This document shows positions 1 through 6,266 of a DNA stretch of 9,302 bases, in pieces (the stretch's first letter is position 1; every line of letters begins with the position of its first letter). The translations under genes were made by a program, and so were the position numbers. The DNA lies in contig CACZRQ010000267.1 in the NCBI GenBank assembly GCA_902783615.1, positions 1-9,302 on the forward strand. Direction: 5' to 3'. Under the pieces are notes generated by a model. It saw nothing but the letters and a program-made list of their open reading frames with translations, searched no databases and had not been told where the DNA came from. This DNA is from an uncultured Bacteroidales bacterium. Its GTDB lineage: Bacteria; Bacteroidota; Bacteroidia; Bacteroidales; Bacteroidaceae.

Positions 1-1290
1 GCTCTGCAGCAGGTTGGCTTGCGATTCGAGCCAAGTGGCAGCGTTGTTCTGCACATCCAGCGAAGTCATCAGTCCTTCCTCATACTTGCGCTTTGTGACC
101 TGATAGGCTAATTTATCAGAAGCCGCCTTCTTCTCCATCTGGATGCTCTCCTTCAGGAAACCCTCACGATCCATCACAGCCTGTTCCACCAATTTACGCA
201 GCTCCAACTTCTGTTCTTCATACTGCTCTTGTGCTATACGATAGCTATTGCGAGCCTTGCGAATGCCACTCACTCCTTTCAGTTGACTGAAAATGGGTAC
301 ACTGAGAGATATACCTACATAAGAGCCATAGTTGTCCTTGAACTGATTTCGGAACGATGGATAGGTATCCACATGCAACTGCTTGTAATATGAGGTATTG
401 AGACCTGCAAACAGACTGATGCTGGGTAAGACCTCACTCCATGCAATCCTGCTCTGCATCTTCTGTGCCAAAGCATTCAACTTGCTTTTCTGCAAAGTGG
501 GATTGCCAGCCAAAGCTATGTCCACCACCTGGTCTTTATCAATGATTTCCAAATGAGCCTGCTCCATCATTGGGCTATCCAACAAGGTGGAATCCAGCAG
601 CAACTCTTCTTCCATGGGATAGTTCATCTTTTGTTTCAGCGTCAGCATGGCTGTTTCAAACAGATGCTGCTGATGGGTAAAGTTGTAGGCATCAGTAGCC
701 TGCTGGGCTTCCATCTGCGCCACATCCGCCATGCCTTTCATACCGATTTCTTCCTGCAAGCGCGTCTTATACAATAAGGAATCGCTTTCTGCCAACTTCT
801 GCTCCGCCATGCGTACGGTACCCATGCAGTAAAGCGCCTGGATGTAGGCCTGGAAAGTATCCAAAGCCGTATTGTCCTGCGCTTCCTGCAAGGCAGCCTT
901 ACCCAACTTCACGTTGGCTTGGGCTTTGCGGACCTGGTTTACCAGGCTACCGCCTCGAAAAATCAGCATGTTTGCTTCAATAAAATAGTTGTTATGAAAG
1001 GTTGAGATATTGTCGTAAACGTTGGTTTCTGGGTCGATGCCTCGACCAAAGCTATAGCGGGCACTCACACCTCCATCCACAGAAGGCATGAAGCTACCAA
1101 TGGCACTGAGCTTGTCCATCTGACTGTTCTTCACCTCCAACTCTCTCTGGTGCACTTGGTGGTTATGATCCACAGCGTATGCCATGCAGCGATCTACGCT
1201 CCAAACCTCTTGACAATTGACAATTGACGATTGACAATTGACGATTATCAACCCCATCAGTGCCATTGTTTTTATTGTTTTGTTCATCAT
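1..1290 (-). CDS. TolC-family outer-membrane efflux protein (3' end cut by window edge)
   Basis: An uninterrupted minus-strand frame of 430 codons runs from ATG at 1290 (a second ATG at 1287 is equally possible) off the left edge. The protein should be the outer-membrane channel of a tripartite efflux or type I export system. After a hydrophobic N-terminus comes EVWSVDRCMAYAVDHN, the usual opening of outer membrane efflux proteins. Long Gln/Ala/Lys-rich helices and a late segment YEEGLMTSLDVQNN, typical of the second OEP repeat near the C-terminus, follow. Compared with usual lengths of about 450-490 residues, only the last few dozen appear to be missing. Residues 16-27 are encoded by a heptamer tandem repeat that overwrites the end of the signal peptide, so no normal AxA cleavage site is visible. 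A consensus sigma-54 promoter lies just upstream, and a sigma-54 regulator is divergently encoded. Membrane-fusion and transporter subunits probably follow beyond the left edge, but this is inference. Confidence 0.9.
   Translation of the reverse strand, partial: MMNKTIKTMALMGLIIVNCQSSIVNCQEVWSVDRCMAYAVDHNHQVHQRELEVKNSQMDKLSAIGSFMPSVDGGVSARYSFGRGIDPETNVYDNISTFHNNYFIEANMLIFRGGSLVNQVRKAQANVKLGKAALQEAQDNTALDTFQAYIQALYCMGTVRMAEQKLAESDSLLYKTRLQEEIGMKGMADVAQMEAQQATDAYNFTHQQHLFETAMLTLKQKMNYPMEEELLLDSTLLDSPMMEQAHLEIIDKDQVVDIALAGNPTLQKSKLNALAQKMQSRIAWSEVLPSISLFAGLNTSYYKQLHVDTYPSFRNQFKDNYGSYVGISLSVPIFSQLKGVSGIRKARNSYRIAQEQYEEQKLELRKLVEQAVMDREGFLKESIQMEKKAASDKLAYQVTKRKYEEGLMTSLDVQNNAATWLESQANLLQS
1210..1246 (-). 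repeat. Heptamer tandem repeat inside the efflux gene (5 units plus 2 bases)
   Basis: On the plus strand the units are TTGACAA, TTGACAA, TTGACGA, TTGACAA, TTGACGA and a final TT. On the coding (minus) strand they read as TCAATTG/TCAATCG. Translated, they give IVNCQSSIVNCQ at residues 16-27 of the efflux protein. The same heptamer family recurs at 5817-5865 in a glycosyltransferase gene in the same sense relative to coding. Confidence 0.93.
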
Positions 1291-1323
1291 CGAAATTATT
1301 AGTGTTTCTTACACCGATTCATT

Positions 1324-1339
1324 TGCAAAGAGCGTGCCA
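1324..1339 (-). promoter_or_regulatory. Sigma-54 (-24/-12) promoter for the efflux gene
   Basis: On the minus strand the bases read TGGCACGCTCTTTGCA, matching the RpoN consensus TGGCACG-N4-TTGCW at every defined position. The -24 GG is at 1338-1337 and the -12 GC at 1326-1325. The predicted start site is near 1313, leaving a leader of about 25 bases before the ATG. A sigma-54 activator gene sits divergently beside it. A TAACTTTG match to the housekeeping -7 element overlaps the -24 region (1345-1338), but its best TTG partner is 25 bases away, so sigma-54 use is the better call. Confidence 0.87.
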
Positions 1340-1393
1340 AAGTTACATCTCGCTCATTTAGTGCATTTTACAATTTTCCAGTTTCCCCCAAAG

Positions 1394-1410
1394 TGTCCAA
1401 TAATTGGACA
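1394..1410. promoter_or_regulatory. Palindromic operator, probable activator site (copy 1)
   Basis: TGTCCAATAATTGGACA is a perfect inverted repeat with 8-base arms around one central base. Its centre is about 89 bases upstream of the predicted sigma-54 start site, where enhancer-binding proteins usually bind. The regulator encoded next door has a C-terminal Fis-type helix-turn-helix and is the obvious candidate to bind it; that assignment is inferred. Confidence 0.75.
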
Positions 1411-1415
1411 GTTGG

Positions 1416-1432
1416 TGTCTAATAATTTAACA
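1416..1432. promoter_or_regulatory. Palindromic operator, imperfect copy 2
   Basis: TGTCTAATAATTTAACA matches copy 1 at 14 of 17 positions and starts exactly 22 bases after it, about two helical turns. Two dimers could therefore bind the same face of the DNA, as is common for sigma-54 activators. Its right arm is weaker, which suggests cooperative binding after occupancy of copy 1. Confidence 0.65.
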
Positions 1433-1457
1433 CAGGCTGTTTTTCCCTTGTTCTGTC

Positions 1458-1488
1458 TTGCGAATGTGGCGATGAAATGCTAACTTTG
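1458..1488 (+). promoter_or_regulatory. Bacteroidetes housekeeping promoter for the regulator-kinase operon
   Basis: TTG at 1458-1460, a 20-base spacer and TAACTTTG at 1481-1488 match the Bacteroidetes -33/-7 pattern. Transcription would start near 1495, only about 14 bases before the regulator ATG. The operators at 1394-1432 lie just upstream, so autoregulation is possible. The rest of the 1291-1508 gap holds no gene that I can support. Confidence 0.7.
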
Positions 1489-1508
1489 CTCCCACAAAAC
1501 CATGATGT

Positions 1509-2876
1509 ATGAACAAACGCGGAACATTGGTTGTTGTTGACGACAACAAGAACATACTGACATCACTGCAATACCTGCTGGACGACTATTTTACCCAAGT
1601 GCTGACACTGGAGAGTCCAGTTACCTTGCCTACTGTGCTGCAACAGAAGAGACCCGATGTAATCTTGCTCGACATGAATTTCTCCTCTGGGCTGAATACA
1701 GGCAACGAGGGACTCTATTGGCTTCGTGAGATCAAACGTCTCAGGCCGCAAACACAGGTGGTGCTATTTACAGCCTATGCCGATATCAGCTTAGCGGTAA
1801 CAGGCTTGAAAGATGGCGCTACCGATTTTGTGGTGAAGCCTTGGGACAATGCCCGATTGTTGCAGACACTCTTGGAAGCAATGGAGAAATCGCAGCAAGG
1901 CAAGCCAAAACAGAAAGTGGATTTTACACCTTCATATAATAAAGAGAACCAAATGTATTGGGGACGCTCGGAAGCTATCCGCCCGCTAAGGATGACAGTG
2001 AACCGTGTGAGCACCACCGATGCGAATATCCTGATTACTGGAGAGAATGGAACAGGTAAGGATATGCTGGCTCACGAAATCCATCGACTCAGCAATCGTC
2101 AGGAGGGACCTTTCGTTTCTGTGGATATGGGTGCCATTACAGAAACGCTGTTTGAGAGCGAGCTGTTTGGACATGTGAAAGGTTCTTTTACCGATGCTCA
2201 TGCCGACAGAATGGGGCGTTTCGAAGCTGCCAATGGAGGTACACTATTCTTGGATGAGATTGCCAACCTGCCCATCCATTTGCAACCCAAACTGCTAACA
2301 GCCATTCAGAAGCGCAGTTTCGTGAAGGTGGGAAGCAATGCGCCCCAACCCACCAACATCCGTCTGATTTGTGCCACCAACCGCAATCTGGATGAAATGG
2401 TGAAACAAGGTGATTTCAGAGAGGACTTGCTCTACCGCATCAACACCATCCACCTACATATCCCTCCCCTCAGGGAAAGGAAAGACGATATCCTGCCTTT
2501 GGCAGAACGCTTCATGCAGCAATACAATGAGCAATACGGCAGGCATATAGAAAGTATTTCGCCAGAAACCGCTGCCCTGCTGCAGAAACATCCTTGGTAT
2601 GGCAACATCCGCGAGTTGCAGCACACCATTGAGAAAGCGGTGATTATGGCAGAAGGGACAGAACTGAAGCCAATATACCTGGAACTGAACAACACTGCCA
2701 AACCTGCCTCACTGCAATCAGAGCAGAAAACCCCTTTGCAAACCTTGGAAGATGCAGAACGCGACGCCATACAAAGGGCGATGGTGCAATTTGGTGGGAA
2801 TATGACACAAGTGGCTTCAGCATTGGGAATCAGTAGGCAAACGCTTTACAGTAAGATTAAACGCTATGGGATTTAA
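1509..2876 (+). CDS. NtrC-family sigma-54-dependent response regulator
   Basis: This cytoplasmic transcription activator has 455 residues. The receiver domain (about 5-125) has the acidic pocket D11/D12, phosphoacceptor D55, T88 and K110. The AAA+ domain (about 150-385) has Walker A GENGTGKD at 178-185, Walker B TLFLDE at 245-250 and a downstream FREDLLYRIN arginine-finger region. The C-terminal Fis-type helix-turn-helix (about 428-455) includes ALGISRQTLYSKIK. The sigma-54 contact loop reads GSFTDA (225-230) rather than GAFTGA. The ATG at 1509 is chosen because the promoter ends just before it. The gene overlaps the kinase gene by 11 bases, so the two are almost certainly a cognate pair. It faces the efflux gene, whose upstream region carries a sigma-54 promoter and palindromic operators, the likely target. 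Confidence 0.95.
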   Translation: MNKRGTLVVVDDNKNILTSLQYLLDDYFTQVLTLESPVTLPTVLQQKRPDVILLDMNFSSGLNTGNEGLYWLREIKRLRPQTQVVLFTAYADISLAVTGLKDGATDFVVKPWDNARLLQTLLEAMEKSQQGKPKQKVDFTPSYNKENQMYWGRSEAIRPLRMTVNRVSTTDANILITGENGTGKDMLAHEIHRLSNRQEGPFVSVDMGAITETLFESELFGHVKGSFTDAHADRMGRFEAANGGTLFLDEIANLPIHLQPKLLTAIQKRSFVKVGSNAPQPTNIRLICATNRNLDEMVKQGDFREDLLYRINTIHLHIPPLRERKDDILPLAERFMQQYNEQYGRHIESISPETAALLQKHPWYGNIRELQHTIEKAVIMAEGTELKPIYLELNNTAKPASLQSEQKTPLQTLEDAERDAIQRAMVQFGGNMTQVASALGISRQTLYSKIKRYGI

Positions 2877-4170
2877 CTGGTTGAACACATCGGTAGGACG
2901 CGCCTTGATGCTGATTCTCGGCACAGCTGTAGGCACCTGGGGCATCTCCCAAGAGCAGTATCTATTAGTGGCCATTGGCATCGCCATTCTCGCACTCGCT
3001 TGGGTTATCTATCGGCGTGGGGTGAAGTTGCTGAAAGAAAGGTGTTATCTGATGCTGGAAGCCATCCGCAATAACGACTACAGTTTCCGCCTTCCCACTG
3101 CCTATCAGTCAGCCAACGAAAAGGTGCTGCAAGACACCATCAATGAGTTTGGCACCCTCATGAACGAGCAGAAACAGCAGGCAGTACAAAGGGAGAAGTT
3201 TTTCGAGCAGATCATCTCAAGTGTGAGCACAGGCATCTTAGTGCTGGCAGAGAATAATTTCATTGTGCAGGCTAACCCTGCCGCAGCTCGCCTCTTAGGC
3301 TTGCCTGTGGTGAGTACCATCAACCAACTGGAACGCTATGGCAAAGATGTGGCCGACCTGATACGGAACCTACAGGCTGGGGATAGGAGTCAGCTGCATC
3401 TGCAAACCAGCAAGGGGGACATTGACCTTTCAATAGCTTGTGTGCGCACCATTCTGAATAGCGAACCCGTGAGAATACTGATTCTGAATGATATACGAAA
3501 CGAATTGGATGAAAAGGAGTTGGATTCATGGATCAAACTTACACGAGTGCTGACGCATGAAATCATGAACAGCATCGCCCCCATCTCTTCCATCAGCGAT
3601 ACTTTCATGCATCGCGAAGATGTGGTAAATGGACCGTTGTTCGATGGTATAAGAGCCATCCACGACACCTCAACAGGTCTGATTGGATTTGTGGATAGCT
3701 ATCGTAAATTCTCTGCCCTGCAGAAGCCTCAGCCTGAAGCATTCTACATCCGTGAGGCCTTACAGCAACTTCAAAGCCTCAACATCATTCCAGACAATAT
3801 CAGTTTGACTACACAAATTCTGCCAAATGACTTGATGCTGTTTGCCGATCCAAACCTGGTACGTCAGATGCTTATCAACCTCATAAAGAATGCAGTCCAA
3901 GCCATAGGCGAGGCGCAAGGACGCATCCATATCTCGGCTTTTACCAACGAAACGGAGCATGTGTTCATCCATGTGAGTAACGACGGACCCGCCATCCCTG
4001 CTGATGTGGCGGAACAGATCTTCGTACCGTTCTTCACAACGAAGCACGAGGGCAGTGGCATTGGCCTTTCGCTGTCGCGACAAATCATGAAGCTGTCTGG
4101 CGGCACTATTGCCTTACTCAAAACAGGCAGCAATGGGTGGCCAGTGACATTCCAACTGGAGTTTGATTGA
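2866..4170 (+). CDS. NtrB-like membrane sensor histidine kinase
   Basis: The 434-residue protein is the probable partner of the overlapping response regulator. Two hydrophobic segments (about 12-27 and 32-48) form a short membrane hairpin with almost no periplasmic loop, so the signal is likely sensed in the membrane or cytoplasm. A HAMP-like linker (about 50-100) and a PAS-like domain (about 108-210, FFEQIISSVSTGILVLAEN) follow. The phosphorylation motif LTHEIMNSIAPI has H231. The ATPase domain shows the N box NLIKNAVQ (338-345), G1 DGPAIP (373-378) and G2 GSGIGLSL (396-403), so it should be active. The start overlaps the regulator stop by 11 bases, implying translational coupling. The stimulus cannot be read from the sequence; the neighbouring efflux gene hints at envelope stress or a toxic compound. 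Confidence 0.93.
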   Translation: MGFNWLNTSVGRALMLILGTAVGTWGISQEQYLLVAIGIAILALAWVIYRRGVKLLKERCYLMLEAIRNNDYSFRLPTAYQSANEKVLQDTINEFGTLMNEQKQQAVQREKFFEQIISSVSTGILVLAENNFIVQANPAAARLLGLPVVSTINQLERYGKDVADLIRNLQAGDRSQLHLQTSKGDIDLSIACVRTILNSEPVRILILNDIRNELDEKELDSWIKLTRVLTHEIMNSIAPISSISDTFMHREDVVNGPLFDGIRAIHDTSTGLIGFVDSYRKFSALQKPQPEAFYIREALQQLQSLNIIPDNISLTTQILPNDLMLFADPNLVRQMLINLIKNAVQAIGEAQGRIHISAFTNETEHVFIHVSNDGPAIPADVAEQIFVPFFTTKHEGSGIGLSLSRQIMKLSGGTIALLKTGSNGWPVTFQLEFD

Positions 4171-4177
4171 GAAAAAG

Positions 4178-4208
4178 TTGACCATTCGGGAAAAAACACT
4201 TAACTTTA
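4178..4208 (+). promoter_or_regulatory. Promoter of the glycosyltransferase operon
   Basis: TTG at 4178-4180, a 20-base spacer and TAACTTTA at 4201-4208 match the local promoter pattern except for the last base. The start site would be near 4215, about 14 bases before the ATG at 4229, the same geometry as the regulator promoter. The position just after the kinase stop suggests the glycosyltransferase operon is transcribed on its own. Confidence 0.6.
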
Positions 4209-4228
4209 CACCCGAAAACAAATCCTGT

Positions 4229-5491
4229 ATGCGAGTACTGTTAATTAACACATCGGAAAGGATAGGCGGTGCAGCCGTTTCTTGCAAACGACTCATGGAG
4301 GCTCTGCAGGCTAATGACATCAAAGCCAAGATGCTGGTTCGTGACAAGCAGACGGACGAGATAGCCGTGGTGCCGCTGCCGCATAGCTGGAAATTGCTGT
4401 GGCACTTCCTGTGGGAACGCATTCGCATCTGGCAGACCAATGGCTTTCATCGCCAGAACCTGTTTAAGGTGGACATTGCCAATGCTGGCAGCGATGTGAC
4501 CAACCTGCCCGAGTTTCAGCAAGCCGACATCATCCATCTGCATTGGATCAACCAGGGCATGCTGTCGCTGAAGAGCATCAGGAAGATTCTGGATTCGGGC
4601 AAACCCGTGGTGTGGACCATGCACGACATGTGGCCCTGCACTGGCATCTGCCATCATGCACGCGATTGCGAAGGTTTCTTGCATGAATGCGGCAAATGCC
4701 CCTATCTGCTGAAGCCCTCGAAGCATGACCTGTCGTACAAGATCTACAAGAAAAAGAAGACGTATTTGGGAAACAGGCACATCAGCTATGTGGCATGCAG
4801 CCAATGGATGGAGGGGCAAGCCCGCAAAAGTGCCTTGCTGCAAGGACAGCACATCGAGAGCATCCCCAACCCCATCAATACCAGTCTGTATCGCCCTGTG
4901 AACAAGCAGGAGGCTCGCCAGCGCTGTGGCTTGCCACAAGATTTGAAACTCATTCTCTTTGGCTCGGTGAAGATTACGGATAAGCGCAAGGGTGTGTTGT
5001 ATTTCATCGATTCCTGCAAGCTGTTGGCCCAGCAGCATCCAGAGCTGAAAGATCAGATAGGCATTGTGGTGTTGGGTAATAGTTCTGACTACTTGACCAA
5101 CCAGTTGCCTTTCCAGGTGTTCCCGCAGGAGTTTGTGATGGACGACCATAAGATTGCCGACCTCTACAACAGTGTGGATCTTTATGCCACCCCTTCGCTG
5201 GAAGAGAACCTGCCTAACACCATCATGGAGGCTATGGCCTGCGGAGTGCCTTGTGTGGGCTTCCAAGTGGGAGGTATTCCAGAGATGATAGACCACCTGC
5301 ACAATGGCTATGTGGCAGAGTATAAATCGACGGAGGATTTCACCAATGGCATCTATTGGCTGCTGCAGGCTCCTGACTATAAGCGGATGTCGGCAGAGGC
5401 TGTGCGCAAGGTGCAGACGCATTATGCCCCACAGGTGGTGGCACGCCGCTATATCCAAGTGTATAACAAACTGTTAGGTACCTATGAATGA
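4229..5491 (+). CDS. Glycosyltransferase family 4 (GT-B fold)
   Basis: This is a retaining nucleotide-sugar glycosyltransferase of 420 residues, probably acting at the inner face of the cytoplasmic membrane in surface or exported glycan assembly. The start is MRVLLINTSERIGGAAV, the typical Rossmann opening with a glycine loop. The frame stays open to a TTG at 4163, but that stretch overlaps the predicted promoter, so the ATG at 4229 is preferred. The N-terminal half has HLHW (104-106 region) and HDMWP (132-136), followed by five cysteines (C137, C141, C147, C154, C157). The C-terminal half has the donor-binding E-x7-E pair E326/E334 in EENLPNTIMEAMACGVPCV. The stop overlaps the next gene by 8 bases, so the two glycosyltransferases are probably translationally coupled and work in one pathway. 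Donor and acceptor sugars cannot be told. Confidence 0.9.
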   Translation: MRVLLINTSERIGGAAVSCKRLMEALQANDIKAKMLVRDKQTDEIAVVPLPHSWKLLWHFLWERIRIWQTNGFHRQNLFKVDIANAGSDVTNLPEFQQADIIHLHWINQGMLSLKSIRKILDSGKPVVWTMHDMWPCTGICHHARDCEGFLHECGKCPYLLKPSKHDLSYKIYKKKKTYLGNRHISYVACSQWMEGQARKSALLQGQHIESIPNPINTSLYRPVNKQEARQRCGLPQDLKLILFGSVKITDKRKGVLYFIDSCKLLAQQHPELKDQIGIVVLGNSSDYLTNQLPFQVFPQEFVMDDHKIADLYNSVDLYATPSLEENLPNTIMEAMACGVPCVGFQVGGIPEMIDHLHNGYVAEYKSTEDFTNGIYWLLQAPDYKRMSAEAVRKVQTHYAPQVVARRYIQVYNKLLGTYE

Positions 5492-6266
5492 GCTTTCTCC
5501 TACATTCAGCATCATCACCGTGACCTACAATGCAGAGGCTACCATTGAAGTAACCCTGCGCAGTGTGCAGCAGCAGACCTATCGCCAGATTGAGCATATC
5601 ATTGTGGATGGGGGCTCGAAAGACCATACCTTATCTATAATAGAGGCATTCAAAGACGATTACCTAAGGGTGATTAGCGAGCCAGACAAGGGGCTGTATG
5701 ATGCCATGAACAAGGGCATCCGACTTGCCAAGGGCGAGTATCTCTGCTTCCTGAATGCAGGCGACACCTTCCATGAAGCCGATACCCTGGAGAAGATGAT
5801 AAAATCGTCACGAAATTCAATTGTCAATCGTCAATCGTCAATCGTCAATTGTCAATGGTCAATCATGTATGGTGAGACTGCCATCGTAGATGCCAATCGC
5901 CGCTTTCTTCACATGCGCCGCCACCAAGCTCCAGAAGAGCTCAGTTGGAAAAGCTTCAAGCAAGGCATGCTGGTGTGCCACCAGGCTTTCTTCGTGAAAC
6001 GCAGTCTGGCGGAGCCTTACGACCTCCAGTACAAGTTTTCCTCCGACTTCGACTGGTGCATCCGCATGATGAAAAAGGCGGATGTGATTCATAACACCCA
6101 CCTGATTCTCATTGATTACCTCGATGAAGGGATGACCACCCGCCATCGCCGCGCCTCACTCATGGAGCGCCTCCGCATCATGGCAAAGCACTATGGCTGG
6201 CCCACCACCATCCTCATGCATCTTTGGTTTGTGGTGCGCCTCGTAAAATTTCCTGCAACTCTTTAA
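5484..6266 (+). CDS. WcaE-like glycosyltransferase family 2 carrying an in-frame heptamer array
   Basis: This is an inverting GT-A glycosyltransferase of 260 residues without membrane helices. The fold is shown by FSIITVTYNAEATIE (8-22), the VDGGSKDHT loop (41-49), SEPDKGLYDAMNKG (65-78) and the metal-site region LNAGD (90-94). CHQAFF (165-170) and SSDFDW (186-191) are typical of the WcaE-type subgroup. Between the helix ending at about residue 110 and the strand starting IMYGET (127-132), residues 112-126 are encoded by a heptamer tandem repeat and replace the short linker expected there. The frame is intact, so the enzyme could be active with a longer surface loop. It overlaps the upstream GT4 gene by 8 bases and shares its promoter. 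Its 3' end overlaps the convergent sirtuin gene by 53 bases; the last several residues may be a non-homologous extension. Confidence 0.9.
   Translation: MNELSPTFSIITVTYNAEATIEVTLRSVQQQTYRQIEHIIVDGGSKDHTLSIIEAFKDDYLRVISEPDKGLYDAMNKGIRLAKGEYLCFLNAGDTFHEADTLEKMIKSSRNSIVNRQSSIVNCQWSIMYGETAIVDANRRFLHMRRHQAPEELSWKSFKQGMLVCHQAFFVKRSLAEPYDLQYKFSSDFDWCIRMMKKADVIHNTHLILIDYLDEGMTTRHRRASLMERLRIMAKHYGWPTTILMHLWFVVRLVKFPATL
5817..5865 (+). repeat. Heptamer tandem repeat inside the GT2 gene (7 units)
   Basis: Seven consecutive units read TCAATTG, TCAATCG, TCAATCG, TCAATCG, TCAATTG, TCAATGG and TCAATCA. The last two are diverged at positions 6-7. They encode SIVNRQSSIVNCQWSI at residues 112-127. This is the same repeat, in the same sense relative to coding, as the array at 1210-1246 in the efflux gene. 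Confidence 0.94.

Noticed and set aside
1210..1246. A CRISPR array
   Set aside because: The units are only 7 bases, directly abutting, with no spacers and no cas genes nearby.
1338..1345. TAACTTTG on the minus strand as a housekeeping -7 box for the efflux gene
   Set aside because: The nearest TTG is 25 bases upstream, too far for the pattern seen elsewhere, and the bases overlap a full sigma-54 -24 element. A secondary promoter cannot be excluded.
1238..1483. An 81-codon plus-strand frame across the efflux/regulator gap
   Set aside because: It overlaps the efflux gene start, the sigma-54 promoter and both operators, and its peptide resembles no family I know. The non-coding signals explain the region better.
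1466..1483. A sigma-54 promoter for the regulator gene (TGGCGATGAAATGCT)
   Set aside because: The GG and GC elements are 9 rather than 10 bases apart and the -24 box is poor, while a TTG-N20-TAACTTTG promoter overlaps it.
4241..5458. A 405-codon open frame antisense to the GT4 gene
   Set aside because: It is rich in His, Leu and Gln with no recognisable motif, and the opposite strand encodes a clear GT4 enzyme with catalytic residues. It is a codon-bias shadow.
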